A stretch of DNA of 64,000 nt, from contig JAKZES010000026.1 of assembly GCA_022548915.1 (NCBI GenBank), positions 1 through 64,000 on the forward strand, written 5' to 3'. The DNA is from Verrucomicrobiaceae bacterium E54. GTDB lineage: Bacteria; Verrucomicrobiota; Verrucomicrobiia; Verrucomicrobiales; Akkermansiaceae. Positions 62,912 through 64,000 of this stretch are shown piece by piece. The first letter of the stretch is position 1, and each line of letters opens with the position of its first letter. The translations under genes and the position numbers were made by a program. The notes under the pieces were generated by a model, which worked only from the letters and a program-made list of their open reading frames with translations, searched no databases and was not told where the DNA came from.

Positions 62912-64000
62912 TCACTCATCCGGGAGCCGGCGGAAGCCGACGCCATCGTACCAGGTCCGCTCATCGAGCACTCCGGCACCGACGACCGGGTCGTCGATAT
63001 AGACCGTCACCACGTTGCCATCGGTCGAGGTGTTCCAGACACCCAGCTCCGCTTGGAACAGATTCTGGCCGGTGCCGTCATCGGTCGGGACCGGGCCGGT
63101 GAACGCCTGCGGGAACGAGGCGAGATTGACCGCGTTGTCCTTGGTGTAAACGGTCATGGCCCTGCCGGAACCGAGCTGGAATGCCACATCCCACGAGCCC
63201 TGGCCCCATCGGTTGTTCCAGAAGTAGCCGTAGATGGCATACCGGCCCGACTTCGGCAGACCGAAGCTCGTGCGGAGGCGCGGCTCCGATTTCTCACCCA
63301 CGGCGGAGGTGAGCACGCTGCCGCCGGAGACTCCGGCGCGGGTGCGCACGCTCCATCTCCCATCGAAGCTGTTGGGCATCTCCGAGGTCGTTTCTCCAAA
63401 GCTGCCGGGGCCATCGAGGACGGTGTTGCCGTTGGGCCAGTCGACATCCGCATCGACGAAGGTGATCGCATCGGGCAACGCGGTCACGAATGCTCCCGGA
63501 TTCAGTTCGATCTTGCCGAAGCCCCCGCCCGCCAGGACCTCGCAGGCATCGCCCGTCGCCAGCACCAGGGCTTCCTTCGCCTTGTCCGGCCCGGCGGCCT
63601 TCACCGACACCGAACCCTCGATGACGTGGACCTGGTCTCCCTGATCCGGTCGCGCCAGCACGCCGAAGCGGGTGCCGAGGTCCACGGCGGTGAGCTGCGG
63701 CGTTTCGACCGTGAAGCCCACCGCCGGGGGTGGCACCTCGAACCAGGCGCTTCCCTCCGGAATCCCGACCCGATTGCCGGCGAGCAGCTTGAGATTCGCC
63801 GGGCCTTGCACCACGCACCGTACGCCTGAAACAAGATTCACCTCGATGGTGCCCTGGCTCAGCAGCAGCCGCGAGCCCTCCCGCAATTCATTGCCCGATG
63901 TGGCTTCATCCTCGTCGGCATGGGCGACGGAGAAGAGCGCCCCGGAGGCCGCACGGAACTCGCCCAGGGTGACCGGAGCCTGCGGGATCATCTTGACCCA
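62912..64000 (-). CDS. FecR-domain protein (partial, N-terminus beyond the window)
   Basis: At least 362 codons are in view; the frame is open at the right edge. A FecR domain (about the first 150 visible residues: LREGSRLLLSQGTIEVNLVSGVRCVVQGPANLKLL, GVLARPDQGDQVHVIEGSVSV, ATGDACEVLAGG) is followed by a beta-sandwich ligand-like domain ending YDGVGFRRLPDE. In Verrucomicrobia such proteins are usually encoded next to an ECF sigma factor and act as its membrane-bound regulator, so that gene may lie just outside the window. Confidence 0.8.
   Translation of the reverse strand, partial: WVKMIPQAPVTLGEFRAASGALFSVAHADEDEATSGNELREGSRLLLSQGTIEVNLVSGVRCVVQGPANLKLLAGNRVGIPEGSAWFEVPPPAVGFTVETPQLTAVDLGTRFGVLARPDQGDQVHVIEGSVSVKAAGPDKAKEALVLATGDACEVLAGGGFGKIELNPGAFVTALPDAITFVDADVDWPNGNTVLDGPGSFGETTSEMPNSFDGRWSVRTRAGVSGGSVLTSAVGEKSEPRLRTSFGLPKSGRYAIYGYFWNNRWGQGSWDVAFQLGSGRAMTVYTKDNAVNLASFPQAFTGPVPTDDGTGQNLFQAELGVWNTSTDGNVVTVYIDDPVVGAGVLDERTWYDGVGFRRLPDE

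Overview
The window looks like a piece of a Verrucomicrobiota chromosome, most likely a marine or sediment polysaccharide degrader of the Verrucomicrobiales. It is GC-rich. It encodes several secreted proteins ending in PEP-CTERM sorting signals (PEPS, a hydrophobic helix, then RRRR), long calcium-binding TSP3-type repeat linkers, GQSN-type sialate-O-acetylesterase-like hydrolases, a sulfatase and BNR_4 beta-propellers. It also carries ispG-clpS-DUF2017 next to a full F-type ATP synthase operon. No rRNA, tRNA or CRISPR array was found.

Layout. 1-4.8 kb: a transporter fragment, then a glycyl-radical enzyme and its radical-SAM activase (trans-4-hydroxyproline dehydratase type, with all substrate-site residues I could check conserved), facing an ornithine cyclodeaminase/ketimine reductase family gene. 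4.9-11.8 kb: pabB, a membrane-anchored TPR-like protein, a pseudokinase fused to a formylglycine-generating-enzyme-like domain, a DUF1287 protein, a CBM9-like protein and a family 9 glycosyltransferase. 11.7-15.0 kb: DUF2017, clpS and ispG. The ispG frame is interrupted, without being closed, by a complete REP-associated tyrosine transposase (RAYT) flanked by a perfect 30-bp inverted repeat. 15.1-21.9 kb: the atp operon (atpBEFHAGDC on the minus strand), preceded by a perfect TGTGA-N6-TCACA palindrome. 22-27.6 kb: a YiiX-like hydrolase, an HU protein with a terminator, a TM2 protein, a spermidine-synthase-like protein, a HlyD-like adaptor and an alpha/alpha-toroid protein.

27.6-29.7 kb is a small accessory island: a HigBA toxin-antitoxin pair and an AbiEii-like nucleotidyltransferase with a small partner. 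Each is followed by a broken copy of the 3' end of a gene related to the toroid gene, and one copy ends in a REP-like inverted repeat.

29.7-64 kb is a large minus-strand locus for secreted proteins: four GQSN hydrolases (one fused to a sulfatase), two BNR_4 proteins of the superfamily that includes ulvan lyases, six or more non-catalytic PEP-CTERM or tail proteins, a di-heme DUF1111 oxidoreductase and a FecR-domain protein cut by the window edge. The accessory beta-sandwich module of most large enzymes is also found in a neighbouring small non-catalytic protein. Several transcription units start behind a shared motif (minus strand TGTAACGAATC, then about 14 nt, then GYGCT) that resembles an ECF-sigma promoter, which fits the FecR gene at the upstream end. 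The likely target is an acetylated, sulfated algal polysaccharide; that is inferred from gene content, not shown.
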